Assembly: GCF_014838745.1 (NCBI RefSeq)
Contig: NZ_JABUXR010000001.1
Coordinates: 124,001 to 188,000, forward strand
Source: Limosilactobacillus urinaemulieris
Lineage (GTDB): Bacteria > Bacillota > Bacilli > Lactobacillales > Lactobacillaceae
DNA: 64,000 bases
Direction: 5' to 3'
Of the stretch, positions 37,764-46,349 are shown one piece after another. Made by a program: the position numbers and the translations under genes. Numbering within the stretch: the first letter of the stretch is position 1; every line of letters begins with the position of its first letter. Below the pieces are notes generated by a model, which did not search any database, was not told the origin of the DNA, and was given only the letters and a program-made list of their open reading frames with translations.

Positions 37764-39596
37764 TTAACCACGACGACCAAGCCGTTTCCGTACTTCGTTA
37801 ACAATCTCATACGGCCCGGTGTAAAGAATGTGATCACCATATTCAAGAACAGTATCCCCGCTTGGCGAAATTGGCTTATGCTTGCGGTAAATTCGACTAA
37901 CCGTAATTTGATCAATAAATGGTAGGCTGCGAAGTTCAATACCAACATAACGCTGATTATGAATCGTTGCTTCAAATAATCCTGAGTGAGCACTCATCAG
38001 CATTTCAAAGACCGATGGTGATTCAATCAGCGAACGCAGAACACTATTCTGGACCACAAAGCTATTGAAGATTTCTACTCCGAGACGGTTAAGCTCATCA
38101 ATATGTTCGGTTGAAATCTTTGGGTTTTGAACACTCGCAATTACCCGTTTAACACCATGTTTTTTTGCTAGGACTGCCATTTGATAATTCTTATTATCAT
38201 TTCTGAAGCCAAGAACCATCACGTCAGTATCAAAGTAATCACCGTTATCAAGCGCCTGCTCATCAATTTTTTCAAGGTATTTTAGATCATCAACCTCGCT
38301 GTTGAAAGTCTTGTAGTTATCCTGGTTATCGGTCAGCATCCGAACAACATACCAATTATGGGACAACTGCTGGGCAACCGGAACAGTTAGGGTATTCGCA
38401 CCAATAATGACAACCCGTTCCTTAACCAGGTCTTCTTTATTTAACTTATAGGTTGAATTAAAGACGATTGGTGCCACGACACAAACAATCACGGCCGCCA
38501 ACACGAAGGCATCTGATTGCGTATTTGTAATTGCATGAAGGTTCTTAGCCACTTGTAGTGATGGCAGTACCAAAGTAATGGTTGTAACGGTTAGGAAACT
38601 ACCAGCAAACGAATTTCGGCTGTTAAACCGCCGACGATAGATTAACATTGTTGGTAGCTTGGCGATAATAAAGCAGGCCACCAAAACTGGAATTAACGCT
38701 AGTGCAGTACTATTAGCAAATAACGATTTTAGATCTAATCGGACCCCCGTCATAATAAAGAAGATCGGGATAAAGAAGCCGTAACCAATTGAAGTTAAAT
38801 TTTCCTGAGTAGCCTCGCTTGGTTCCAGTAATTTCATAACCATTCCAGCAAGGAAGGCTCCCAGAATATTTTCTGCCCCAACTGATTCAGCAACCGTCAC
38901 CAGAGTAAAAATCAGGAAAAAGGCTAATCGAATATCAAGTTGGGTAGTCGCCTTAGAAACATTATTGAACCAGACATAGGGTTGACGGAACCGACGTAAA
39001 AGGAAAATGGCTGCCAAGAAAAGAAGCACGATTAGCCAAAGACGCCCCGCGTTGTGACCATAAATTGAGGCATAAAATGTCAATGCCAACATCGGAATTA
39101 CTTCACCGAGGACAGCGGTTAACAAGAGTGTCTGCCCCATCGGTCGACCGAGGATCTCCTTTTCCTTAAGCGTTGCGATAACAACCCCTAAAGCAATCGT
39201 TGAAAAGAGCAACGTTGCCAGTAGAATATCAGAGAACAGTCCAGTGAAGTAAAGGAACACACCCAGCAGAAAGGCGGTAATAATCACACATGCGAAACTA
39301 AGGACAGCGATTGAAACTGGGGACTTAGCATCACGTTTTTTCTGACCAGGGGCTTTTTTAAAGAGGTCAAAATTAATTTCCATTCCGGAGAGGAACATTA
39401 AGATAATTACCCCTAAACTAGAAAGCAACGTCAGTGAAGACGTTTCCTGAACAATATTAAAGGCACTCTTCCCCAGGAGAATTCCCGCAACGATTTCTGC
39501 AACGGCGGTTGGGATACTTGAAACCTTAAATCGAGCCATTGCAATCGGGGTAATAAGTGCCGCCAACATAATAATTAGCATTGATAACTGTTGCAT
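37764..39596 (-). CDS. CPA2-family cation:proton antiporter with TrkA domains
   Basis: A membrane protein of 610 residues. The N-terminal ~390 residues form 11-13 membrane segments of the Na+/H+ exchanger (KefB/CPA2) type, with the G-A-F-L-A-G-M-V segment near residue 245. A TrkA-N (RCK) nucleotide-binding domain starts near residue 395 (R-V-V-I-I-G-A-N-T-L-T-V-P-V-A, a degenerate G-x-G-x-x-G), and a TrkA-C regulatory domain ends the chain. Such antiporters export K+ or Na+ in exchange for protons, controlled by NAD(H) or c-di-AMP-type ligands at the RCK/TrkA-C parts. Which ion is moved cannot be told. Divergent from a dipeptidase gene. Confidence 0.88.
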   Translation of the reverse strand: MQQLSMLIIMLAALITPIAMARFKVSSIPTAVAEIVAGILLGKSAFNIVQETSSLTLLSSLGVIILMFLSGMEINFDLFKKAPGQKKRDAKSPVSIAVLSFACVIITAFLLGVFLYFTGLFSDILLATLLFSTIALGVVIATLKEKEILGRPMGQTLLLTAVLGEVIPMLALTFYASIYGHNAGRLWLIVLLFLAAIFLLRRFRQPYVWFNNVSKATTQLDIRLAFFLIFTLVTVAESVGAENILGAFLAGMVMKLLEPSEATQENLTSIGYGFFIPIFFIMTGVRLDLKSLFANSTALALIPVLVACFIIAKLPTMLIYRRRFNSRNSFAGSFLTVTTITLVLPSLQVAKNLHAITNTQSDAFVLAAVIVCVVAPIVFNSTYKLNKEDLVKERVVIIGANTLTVPVAQQLSHNWYVVRMLTDNQDNYKTFNSEVDDLKYLEKIDEQALDNGDYFDTDVMVLGFRNDNKNYQMAVLAKKHGVKRVIASVQNPKISTEHIDELNRLGVEIFNSFVVQNSVLRSLIESPSVFEMLMSAHSGLFEATIHNQRYVGIELRSLPFIDQITVSRIYRKHKPISPSGDTVLEYGDHILYTGPYEIVNEVRKRLGRRG

Positions 39597-39791
39597 AATT
39601 TTCCCTCTCTTACGAAAAAAATAATCAACCTATTATATGATCTTTTTCTAGTACACGGCAAAAGAATTCACTGGGTGAAATTTTCACTGCCAATCTAAGC
39701 GGTGTATAATTAAGAAAGAATGTTAGTGAGCAACCGCTGTTTTAAGAACAATTTGGTACTCACACTTAATTAATTAAAAGGGGTTTTAAAT

Positions 39792-41195
39792 ATGCCAAAC
39801 AAATTATCCGCTTGTACGAGTATTTTGATTGGAAAAAAAGCCAGTATTGATGGCTCAATTATGATTGGTCGAAACGAAGACGCTAAAGCCGCATGGCCAA
39901 AGCACATGGTCGTTCACCCTCACGGTGCTGTGCCACGTAAATTCATTTCAAAAGAAACTAAATTGGAACTTGAACTTCCTGATGACAGTGCTCGCTACTC
40001 CGCTACACCTGAATGGACTGATAAGTACGGGTTATTTGAAGAAGACGGAATTAACGAGTACAACGTTGCAATGAGCGCAACCGAAAGTGCCTATTCCAAT
40101 AGTCTGGTTTTAGGTGCTGATCCACTAGTCAAGAACGGCCTGAATGAAGAAGCAATGGTAACCGTTGTTTTGCCATTCGTTAAAACTGCTCGTGAAGGAG
40201 TTCTCCGTCTTGGTAATTTAATCGCCAAATACGGAACGGGCGAAACTAACGGTGTCCTATTTGCTGACGATAACGAAGCTTGGTACTTTGAAAGCGGTGC
40301 TGGCCATTACTGGGTTGCACAGCGAATTCCTGATGATTGTTATGCGGTTGTTGCTAACCAATTAGCAATCCAAGAAATTGATTTTAACGATCCAGATAAC
40401 TTCATGTTCCATCCTGGGATCCAAGAATTCGTTGAAAAGAACCATCTTAATCCAGAGCCAACGACATTTAACTTTCGTAAAATCTTCGGAACAGCTGACC
40501 GGTCGGATGCAATTTATAGTGAACCACGGGTTTGGATCGGTCATCAAATGTTCAGTCCTCGTCAAGCTAGTGCTGAAACACCAGAATCAACTGAATTACC
40601 ATTCTTGATGAAGCCGGATCGCCTTCTTTCAGTGATTGATGCACAAAACTACTTGAGCAATCACTATGAGGGAACCGAATTTGATCCGTTGACGAGCAGT
40701 CCGAATGCTCACAAATATCGGCCAATCAGCTTAGCTAAAACTCAAGAATCACATATTCTCCAAACCGGCCGTAAGGGTCCAGATATTCACTGGCTCGCCA
40801 TGGGGGTGGCTAATGAAAGTACCTACGTTCCATTCTTTAACGGGATTACCAAGTTGCCAGCCGCCTATGGTCGAGGAAAACTACCGGCCCAATTAAATTC
40901 CGCTTACTGGATCTTCAAACATGCCAGTGTTCTGGTTGATAGTCACCTTCATGACTTTCTTCCCCTACTACGGGATGTTCAAAAGGAACGGAACGCCGCT
41001 GCACAAAAGTTAATTCGCGAAACTGATACTAAGGCAGCTGCATTGCAAGGGGATGCATTAACCAACTACTTAAATGATCAAAGTGACAAATTTGCTAATG
41101 ATACCCTAACCGCTTATCGCAACCTCGCAATGGAGTTAATTACGAAGATGACTGATTACTGCGAGTTAAACTTTAAGACGGATGAAAATTTGTAA
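39792..41195 (+). CDS. pepD: C69-family dipeptidase
   Basis: A cytosolic dipeptidase of 467 residues, family C69 (PepD/DipA of lactobacilli). The N-terminal nucleophile is Cys8 in L-S-A-C-T-S, generated by processing of the short propeptide, as is typical of Ntn hydrolases. The N-R-N-E-D and G-A-G-H-Y-W-V-A-Q-R segments are conserved in the family. AAAAGGGG precedes the ATG and TATAAT at 39705-39710 is a probable -10 element. It hydrolyses dipeptides from casein-like peptide uptake. A terminator closes the gene at 41216. Single gene. Confidence 0.92.
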   Translation: MPNKLSACTSILIGKKASIDGSIMIGRNEDAKAAWPKHMVVHPHGAVPRKFISKETKLELELPDDSARYSATPEWTDKYGLFEEDGINEYNVAMSATESAYSNSLVLGADPLVKNGLNEEAMVTVVLPFVKTAREGVLRLGNLIAKYGTGETNGVLFADDNEAWYFESGAGHYWVAQRIPDDCYAVVANQLAIQEIDFNDPDNFMFHPGIQEFVEKNHLNPEPTTFNFRKIFGTADRSDAIYSEPRVWIGHQMFSPRQASAETPESTELPFLMKPDRLLSVIDAQNYLSNHYEGTEFDPLTSSPNAHKYRPISLAKTQESHILQTGRKGPDIHWLAMGVANESTYVPFFNGITKLPAAYGRGKLPAQLNSAYWIFKHASVLVDSHLHDFLPLLRDVQKERNAAAQKLIRETDTKAAALQGDALTNYLNDQSDKFANDTLTAYRNLAMELITKMTDYCELNFKTDENL

Positions 41196-41215
41196 TTAGT
41201 ATTATATTCAAACTG

Positions 41216-41253
41216 AAAAACCAGCAACACCAATTACGATGTTGCTGGTTTTT
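41216..41253 (+). terminator. Terminator of pepD
   Basis: A perfect 13-bp stem (41216-41228 with 41240-41252) followed by TTTTTT. Confidence 0.85.
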
Positions 41254-41328
41254 TGTGTTGGCTGTTTTACTACAAACGTTGGAGTGAAACAGAAATTTGC
41301 TAGCGTTTCTACTGCAACAGAGCCAAAA

Positions 41329-41553
41329 CGCGCTCGCCCTAACCTTCCTCGAGCTAACGACCTCCACCTCCGACGACGAGACGTCGTTCGGTGGAGAAAT
41401 CGTTAGCCACCGGAAGGTTTTAACGGGCTCGCGCTCTACCTCAAACGTGCTTCGCCCGAGTTCCCTAGAGCTAGCAACCTCTCTCCTAGGCGCAAGCCGC
41501 CTTCGTCGAGAGAAATTGCTAGCTTTCTGGGAACTCTTTGGGGCGAAGGCACT
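41329..41553. repeat. Hairpin-rich dispersed repeat, copy B
   Basis: Two nested palindromic units in tandem. Unit 1 (41329-41436) opens with CGCTCGCCCTAACCTTCC and closes with GGAAGG...GGGCTCGCG; its inner part pairs CTAACGA with TCGTTAG and CCTCCACC with GGTGGAG. Unit 2 (41450-41550) pairs GCTTCGCCC with GGGGCGAAGGC and CTAGCAACCTCTC with GAGAGAAATTGCTAG. The end touches the stop codon of the substrate-binding protein gene (TAG at 41556-41554). Copies A and C share whole modules. Confidence 0.85.
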
Positions 41554-42411
41554 CTACTTATTATTCAGCACAATATCCGATGGCTTTACTTCACTACCGA
41601 AGTAAGGCTTGAGTTGGCTATTGTAATCTTTGGTAAAGAAGTCTTCCTTGTTTAACTTGGTAATTTCCTTATTACTCCAATCGAGGAGGGACTTGTTCCC
41701 CTTCTTTACGGCTGGAGAGATGTATTGCTTAGGACCGATACTCTTAATACCAACAGTGTACTTAGGATTATTCTTTACCCAAGCGTAAAGGTATGAGTTG
41801 TCATCGGCAAGTGCTGCGGCCCGGTTATTCTTCAAGGCATTAAATTGTTGGGTCTTTGAATCGAACTTCAATAGTTGAACACCTGGTTGCTTACTGGTGA
41901 AGTAGTTTTCAGCAGTAGTTCCCTTAGTAACGATGACCTTCTTACCTTTTAATTGACTAACCTTAGTGATTGCCTTCTTCTTTGGCGAAACAACCCCAAC
42001 GGATACTTTCATGTAAGGCTTGGCAAAGTCAACAACCTTCTTCCGCTCAGGAGTAACGGTGAAGTTAGCCAAAACAATATCAGCCTTATTCGAGTTCAAC
42101 GTATCAACCCGGTTGTTAGCGTTAACTTGAACAAACTTGGGCTTAACACCAAGATCCTTCGCCATCCGCCGTGCCAATTCAACATCGTAACCAACACGCT
42201 TACCATCCTTGTTCACCCAGCCATATGGTGGTAAGTCACCAAAGACGGCAACCCGTAAAGTCCCCCGCTTCTTAATTGCGGAAACGGAACTAGAATCACT
42301 TGCAGCATTTACGGTGGCTGGCTTAAGGTAACTTGAACCAGCGAGCAAGGCAACTGCTCCTGCTACAGCAACAGCACCGGCAATAATCTTTTTCCAATTA
42401 ATCTTCAACAT
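41554..42411 (-). CDS. Amino-acid ABC transporter substrate-binding protein, no lipobox
   Basis: A family 3 extracellular binding protein of 285 residues, last gene of a four-gene transporter operon. It has a signal peptide (K-K-I-I-A-G-A-V-A..., cleavage near V-N-A/A-S) but no lipobox Cys: the usual L-x-x-C position reads L-L-A-G-S. It may therefore be released or held by its transmembrane signal if uncleaved. Binding-fold features are R-V-A-V-F-G-D-L-P-P-Y-G-W, G-Y-D-V-E-L-A-R, and A-N-F-T-V-T-P-E-R. The operon has a Cys-codon leader upstream, so cystine or cysteine is the best guess for the ligand. The stop codon merges with repeat copy B. Confidence 0.88.
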   Translation of the reverse strand: MLKINWKKIIAGAVAVAGAVALLAGSSYLKPATVNAASDSSSVSAIKKRGTLRVAVFGDLPPYGWVNKDGKRVGYDVELARRMAKDLGVKPKFVQVNANNRVDTLNSNKADIVLANFTVTPERKKVVDFAKPYMKVSVGVVSPKKKAITKVSQLKGKKVIVTKGTTAENYFTSKQPGVQLLKFDSKTQQFNALKNNRAAALADDNSYLYAWVKNNPKYTVGIKSIGPKQYISPAVKKGNKSLLDWSNKEITKLNKEDFFTKDYNSQLKPYFGSEVKPSDIVLNNK

Positions 42412-42426
42412 ATCAATTCTCCCTTT

Positions 42427-43167
42427 CTAAAACTCCATGCTTGATAAGAATTCTTCTGCCCGAGCAGTTTGCGGATGTTCAAAGAACTGCTTCCCTGGTG
42501 TCTCCTCTAAAATTCGACCGTTTTCCAGGAAGAGAACCTGATCCGCAATCTGTGCCGCAAAATTCATTTCATGAGTAACAATAATCATCGTCATGTGATC
42601 CCGGTCAGATAACTCCTTAATAATCTCGAGAACCCCCCGCACCATTTCTGGATCGAGGGAGGCGGTGACCTCATCGAAAAGCATTAGTTCAGGATGCATC
42701 GCTAATGCCCGAACAATTGCAATTCGTTGCTTCTGACCACCTGACAACTGACGAGGATATGAATTTGCTTGGTCTGTCAGATCAACCCGTTCCAATAGGG
42801 TCATTGCTTCTTTCTTAACCTCTTCCCTATTCCGCTTCTGGACCTTTGTCGGTGCTAAGAGGATATTATCCAAAACAGTCAAGTTCGGGAATAAGTCGTA
42901 ACTCTGAAAAACCATTCCGATCTTTTGGCGCAACTCCTGCCATTCCTTTGGTGAAGGGTTAACCTTATTTCCCTTGAAATAGATGCTCCCATCCCGAAAC
43001 GGCTCCAGACCATTCAGGGTTCGGATCAACGTACTCTTTCCAGAACCAGAAGGGCCTAGTAACGTCACAACCTCGCCCTTCTTCAATTCAAAGTTAATGT
43101 CATGAAGAGCTTGCCAATCACCATAAAACTTATTTAAATGTTCAACTTTAAGAATTTCTTCTGCCAT
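42427..43167 (-). CDS. Amino-acid ABC transporter ATP-binding protein
   Basis: ATPase of 246 residues driving the polar amino-acid importer. The Walker A is G-P-S-G-S-G-K-S-T (about residues 39-47), the signature L-S-G-G-Q-K-Q-R (near 141), Walker B L-M-L-F-D-E-V (near 162) and the switch His in V-T-H-E-M. Length and motifs match the GlnQ/HisP group. It is 17 bases downstream of the second permease and 15 before the binding protein, so the four genes form one operon. It could also serve the ATPase-less pair at 15-16.7 kb. Confidence 0.95.
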   Translation of the reverse strand: MAEEILKVEHLNKFYGDWQALHDINFELKKGEVVTLLGPSGSGKSTLIRTLNGLEPFRDGSIYFKGNKVNPSPKEWQELRQKIGMVFQSYDLFPNLTVLDNILLAPTKVQKRNREEVKKEAMTLLERVDLTDQANSYPRQLSGGQKQRIAIVRALAMHPELMLFDEVTASLDPEMVRGVLEIIKELSDRDHMTMIIVTHEMNFAAQIADQVLFLENGRILEETPGKQFFEHPQTARAEEFLSSMEF

Positions 43168-43184
43168 ATTACCACCTACTAAAA

Positions 43185-43862
43185 TTAATGCTCTTCTTTT
43201 GCAGTGAGATGCTTTGCCCAGAGAGATAATGGGTAGTCAACAATGAAGTAGAGGATGAAAATCAGACCATATATCCAGAAAATACCGGTTGGGTGCGTTT
43301 GGTTATTTGCTTCGATGATCTGTTGACCAACATTGATGACATCCATAACACTAATCATCAGCAATAGCGAGGTTGTCTTAATCACCCGCGTTGCTAAGTT
43401 GATTGTTGCCGGGAGTTCCAGCTGGATTGCTTGGGGCAACAGGACATAACGGAATAATTGCCATTGGTTCAACCCCAATGCTAATCCTGACTCACGCTGG
43501 TGTTTAGGAACCGATTCAAGCGCTCCCCGAACAATATCGCTAAATTCAGCTGCAACCCACAAGGAGAACGCCAGAACTGCCATCCAGGTTGCCGGCAAAT
43601 TAACATTAAACTGTCGCGGTAAAATGTAGTAAACCAGGAACAAGAGAACTACTGTCGGCACAATCCGAAAGAACTCGAGGTAAAGAAGCAGGATAAACCG
43701 AATAATTCGACTAGGCAGGGTTCTTAAAAGACCGAAGATGGTTCCCAGTAACAAGCCAATTGCTAACGAAACAACCGCAATCCAAACCGATGTCCACAGC
43801 CCACCCATTAACCGGGCAAAGTTTGTTCCTTCAAATAAAACACTAATTCCCGAATGAGCCAT
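43185..43862 (-). CDS. Amino-acid ABC transporter permease, second
   Basis: A permease of about 225 residues of the HisM/GlnP class with five hydrophobic segments and the EAA loop S-G-L-A-L-G-L-N-Q-W-Q-L-F near residues 140-150. The start is set at 43862 (M-A-H-S-G-I-S): GGAGG lies 6 bases upstream, and a further ATG-less extension of nine codons would lie inside the previous gene. It overlaps the preceding permease gene by 20 bases, a sign of translational coupling. It pairs with that permease as a heterodimeric membrane channel. Confidence 0.9.
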   Translation of the reverse strand: MAHSGISVLFEGTNFARLMGGLWTSVWIAVVSLAIGLLLGTIFGLLRTLPSRIIRFILLLYLEFFRIVPTVVLLFLVYYILPRQFNVNLPATWMAVLAFSLWVAAEFSDIVRGALESVPKHQRESGLALGLNQWQLFRYVLLPQAIQLELPATINLATRVIKTTSLLLMISVMDVINVGQQIIEANNQTHPTGIFWIYGLIFILYFIVDYPLSLWAKHLTAKEEH

Positions 43863-44502
43863 ACCGAACCCTCCTTTCAAGCCAGTCAAGCACTATGATT
43901 ACCGGGATCAAGATAATTGCGTAGGCGATTACCAACACAAACAAGTACTCGTTTGACCGGTAGTACATTCCAATCAAGTCAAGAGCCGTATTGGTCAGCT
44001 CTGGAATTGCAATTACGGAAAAGATTGACGTTTCCTTGATTAGGAAAATGATGTTAGCCGCCAAAGCCGGAACGCTTAATGACAATCCCTGCGGAAGAAT
44101 AACGTACCGTGCAAGCTGATACTGATTCATCCCCAGTGCTTCACCAGCATCAATCTGGGTTTGGCTAACCCCATTAAAACCACCGGTAAATCCTTCGGCC
44201 ATGTATGCCCCGCCAAGGAAAATCAACCCAATAATCCCACAGGTCTCGGCCGTCATTTTAATCCCCATTACCGGAAAGGCATAGTATAAGAAAAATAGCT
44301 GAATTAGTAATGGAGTGTTCCTTGCAACCTCAACGTAAACGTTAAGAACCTGCCGGAGAACCGGAATCCGAAAGTACTGTACTAAACTGGTGATAATTCC
44401 AACAATGATTGAGCCGACAATCCCAACTAGCGAAAGCCAAAGAGTTAATTTGAACCCTTGGACAAAGTTGGGGAGGCTCTGTTGGATAATCGTCCAATCC
44501 AT
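43843..44502 (-). CDS. Amino-acid ABC transporter permease, first
   Basis: First structural gene of the importer operon, 219 residues, with the same fold as the next permease and EAA loop G-E-A-L-G-M-N-Q-Y-Q-L-A-R near residues 127-139. It follows a leader with a Cys-codon-rich reading frame and a perfect terminator, 38-75 bases upstream of its start, so its transcription is likely attenuated when leader translation runs smoothly. The GAGAGGATGATC site upstream of the ATG is extended and strong. It overlaps the following permease by 20 bases. Confidence 0.92.
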   Translation of the reverse strand: MDWTIIQQSLPNFVQGFKLTLWLSLVGIVGSIIVGIITSLVQYFRIPVLRQVLNVYVEVARNTPLLIQLFFLYYAFPVMGIKMTAETCGIIGLIFLGGAYMAEGFTGGFNGVSQTQIDAGEALGMNQYQLARYVILPQGLSLSVPALAANIIFLIKETSIFSVIAIPELTNTALDLIGMYYRSNEYLFVLVIAYAIILIPVIIVLDWLERRVRYGSFGN

Positions 44503-44539
44503 ATAAAGATCATCCTCTCTTTTCTTTTACCGCGAAGTG

Positions 44540-44577
44540 AAAAAAGGCTTACAATTCAAATTCAGAATTGTAAGCCT
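44540..44577 (-). terminator. Leader terminator of the ABC transporter operon
   Basis: A perfect 13-bp stem (AGGCTTACAATTC at 44545-44557 with GAATTGTAAGCCT at 44565-44577) with a 7-base loop is followed by TTTTTT on the minus strand, between the leader reading frame and the first permease. It lies upstream of structural genes, so it fits an attenuator, not an operon end. Confidence 0.85.
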
Positions 44578-44637
44578 AGTTTGTTAATAATCAATCTAAA
44601 AATAGCTTGATTACCTTTGATTTTACTAGAATACAAA

Positions 44638-44724
44638 TTACTGAATTTTAATCACGCCAAAAAACTTGTTACAAGCAACGCAACAAGCAGAACAGAATTC
44701 ATTTGGCATGACATTATTCAGCAT
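44638..44724 (-). CDS. Cysteine-rich leader peptide, 28 codons
   Basis: A short frame beginning at ATG 44724 behind GGGAG (44737-44733, 8-base spacing). Residues 11-18 read C-S-A-C-C-V-A-C, four Cys codons (TGT, TGT, TGC, TGT) in eight. Cys is normally rare, so such clustering is hardly chance. It is transcribed from a near-consensus promoter and followed by a perfect terminator before the transporter genes. When cysteinyl-tRNA is scarce, ribosome stalling here could change the RNA folding (a CTTGTT...AACAAG hairpin covers the Cys codons) and prevent termination. The mechanism is inferred from the trp-type attenuation model. A small zinc-binding peptide is the alternative. Confidence 0.7.
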   Translation of the reverse strand: MLNNVMPNEFCSACCVACNKFFGVIKIQ

Positions 44725-44756
44725 AATCTGTACTCCCTTCGTGATGAATTAATTAA

Positions 44757-44784
44757 ATTCTACCCGATAATGGCTAAAAGTCAA
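44757..44784 (-). promoter_or_regulatory. Promoter of the leader and ABC transporter operon
   Basis: On the minus strand, -35 TTGACT (44784-44779) and -10 TAGAAT (44762-44757) are separated by 16 bases. Transcription would begin near 44750, giving a leader of about 250 bases to the permease ATG. Confidence 0.75.
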
Positions 44785-44836
44785 TAGAATATCCTAACTT
44801 TTTGTAAGTTATTAATTGAACAAGATCTCGTTTTAG

Positions 44837-45022
44837 CTAAAAAATACTTACCAACGAGGTTAGCAGAACAATAATCAGGATAATCCCCATAATAATCTTG
44901 GCCGGACTAAACTTTTCAGGTTTCTTAGCATACGCTTTTCGGTGTTCCTTTTCAACGTGGTTCAACCGGTCAAGAGCATGTTTCTCTACCATTGATTCAT
45001 TATCTTTATCTTGCTTTGCCAT
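44837..45022 (-). CDS. Small SecE-like protein of the accessory Sec locus
   Basis: A 61-residue protein: a charged Lys/Glu-rich N-terminal ~40 residues, then one C-terminal membrane segment (I-I-M-G-I-I-L-I-I-V-L-L-T-S-L-V). This layout resembles SecE and the small Asp4-type components of accessory Sec systems. It overlaps gtfB by 17 bases at the end of the cluster, so it is translationally coupled. I infer that it may be the SecY2 partner (Asp4-like), but the sequence is too short to prove it. No other SecE-like gene is in the cluster. Confidence 0.55.
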   Translation of the reverse strand: MAKQDKDNESMVEKHALDRLNHVEKEHRKAYAKKPEKFSPAKIIMGIILIIVLLTSLVSIF

Positions 45023-46349
45023 TTGTCAACGCTCCAATCACTTCTTTGTACTGTTCAACAGTCGCATCATTAGCATGTTCACGCTGGGTATCGATTAGTT
45101 TCTCCATCAATGCTGGCTTAAGCAACGCTGTCAAAATCGTTTGGGTCATTTCTTTGGCCTGGTTTTGATCAAAAATATTTTGTGGCGCAACAAATTGCGG
45201 TTCATGCAAGGTGTCCTTAAAGCCAAGGATTAACATGTTTTGTTCAAACGCTGCCCGGACACTATCAAGGATTTCACTCCCCCGGTTAATATCAAGGTAA
45301 ATGTCACAATCTTTCAATAATTGCAAAGCCCGTTGACGGCTAACATTTGGATAAACCGTTACGTTTGGTCGCTCACCAAACGCAAGGAGCTTCCCGGACA
45401 TTTCGGTCACCGCAGCAATATGGAATTGAATATTTAGCATTGCCCGCACTAATTCATCTAAATGATCAATTTGGTCAGAATTAGTCATAATGAGAATTCT
45501 TGGTTGCAGCTTATTCCCCCGTGGGTGCGGGTAAATCATCCCCAAATAGTGAAGATCGTCAACATTACCAGTACCATTAGGGAATAATTCGCGCCGACGC
45601 ATCCAATCACGATGACGCTGGAAAACGATATGCTTCGTTCTTGTCTTCTTGTCTAGTAAGTACTGCATATTTCCGGGAATTTTTGCACCGGTATCTTCAT
45701 TCCAGAAGAGCGTATCTGAACCGTCAGCCGGCAATTGATCCATTACCCATAATGGGTAGCTAAGGGAATTGTAGAAGATGTGATCAAGGTTATACTTTCG
45801 TAATTGAAGATAGAATGTGACGAACTGCGGTAATGAAGTAAAGTGGCGGTGAATCTTCTTGGTATCTAAGAAAATATCGCCAGCAGTAAGGTTCCACTCA
45901 ATCACAATTTTGCCGTGATTATCAAAATACTTTCGGTACTTTGCCTGACCATTCTCATAGTAAGTTTTAGCAAATAAGTGCCCATGATTATTGTAATGAT
46001 CGACCCATGAAACCGGCCCAATATCATCAGACCAGCGAACTTCCTTCACCAGCCGTGTGTTATTTGTAGAACTATAAAAGATCTGGGCCTTTCTCTTGTC
46101 TAAATCATAAATCCGGCCCTCAGAGGCTGTACTTAGGATTCGCCAATAATACGGAATCTTAAGCTGATCAAAGTACAACGGATCATGGTTATCAGTCAAA
46201 TTACAGAAATACTTAAACGGCGAATCAACATCGTCAGGCAAGAAGCCATCATCAACCATCGCTACTGACGGAATCTTGATCTTTGCCGCTTTTTGTGAAA
46301 AGAGGAAGTCACGAGAACTGCCATCATATTTTTCAAATAGGTTAATCAT
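45006..46349 (-). CDS. gtfB: Accessory Sec glycosyltransferase stabilising subunit GtfB
   Basis: A 447-residue partner of GtfA. In SRRP systems GtfB has a GT-B fold without own activity and binds the adhesin's Ser-rich regions, supporting addition of the first sugar (usually GlcNAc) to Ser/Thr. Typical features are the N-terminal beta-meander domain (W-V-D-H-Y-N-N-H-G-H-L-F-A-K-T-Y-Y) and the Rossmann-like C-terminal half (R-I-L-I-M-T-N-S-D-Q near residue 285; C-D-I-Y-L-D-I-N-R-G-S-E near 350). It overlaps gtfA by 8 bases and the small SecE-like gene by 17. It appears intact. Confidence 0.88.
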   Translation of the reverse strand: MINLFEKYDGSSRDFLFSQKAAKIKIPSVAMVDDGFLPDDVDSPFKYFCNLTDNHDPLYFDQLKIPYYWRILSTASEGRIYDLDKRKAQIFYSSTNNTRLVKEVRWSDDIGPVSWVDHYNNHGHLFAKTYYENGQAKYRKYFDNHGKIVIEWNLTAGDIFLDTKKIHRHFTSLPQFVTFYLQLRKYNLDHIFYNSLSYPLWVMDQLPADGSDTLFWNEDTGAKIPGNMQYLLDKKTRTKHIVFQRHRDWMRRRELFPNGTGNVDDLHYLGMIYPHPRGNKLQPRILIMTNSDQIDHLDELVRAMLNIQFHIAAVTEMSGKLLAFGERPNVTVYPNVSRQRALQLLKDCDIYLDINRGSEILDSVRAAFEQNMLILGFKDTLHEPQFVAPQNIFDQNQAKEMTQTILTALLKPALMEKLIDTQREHANDATVEQYKEVIGALTNGKAR

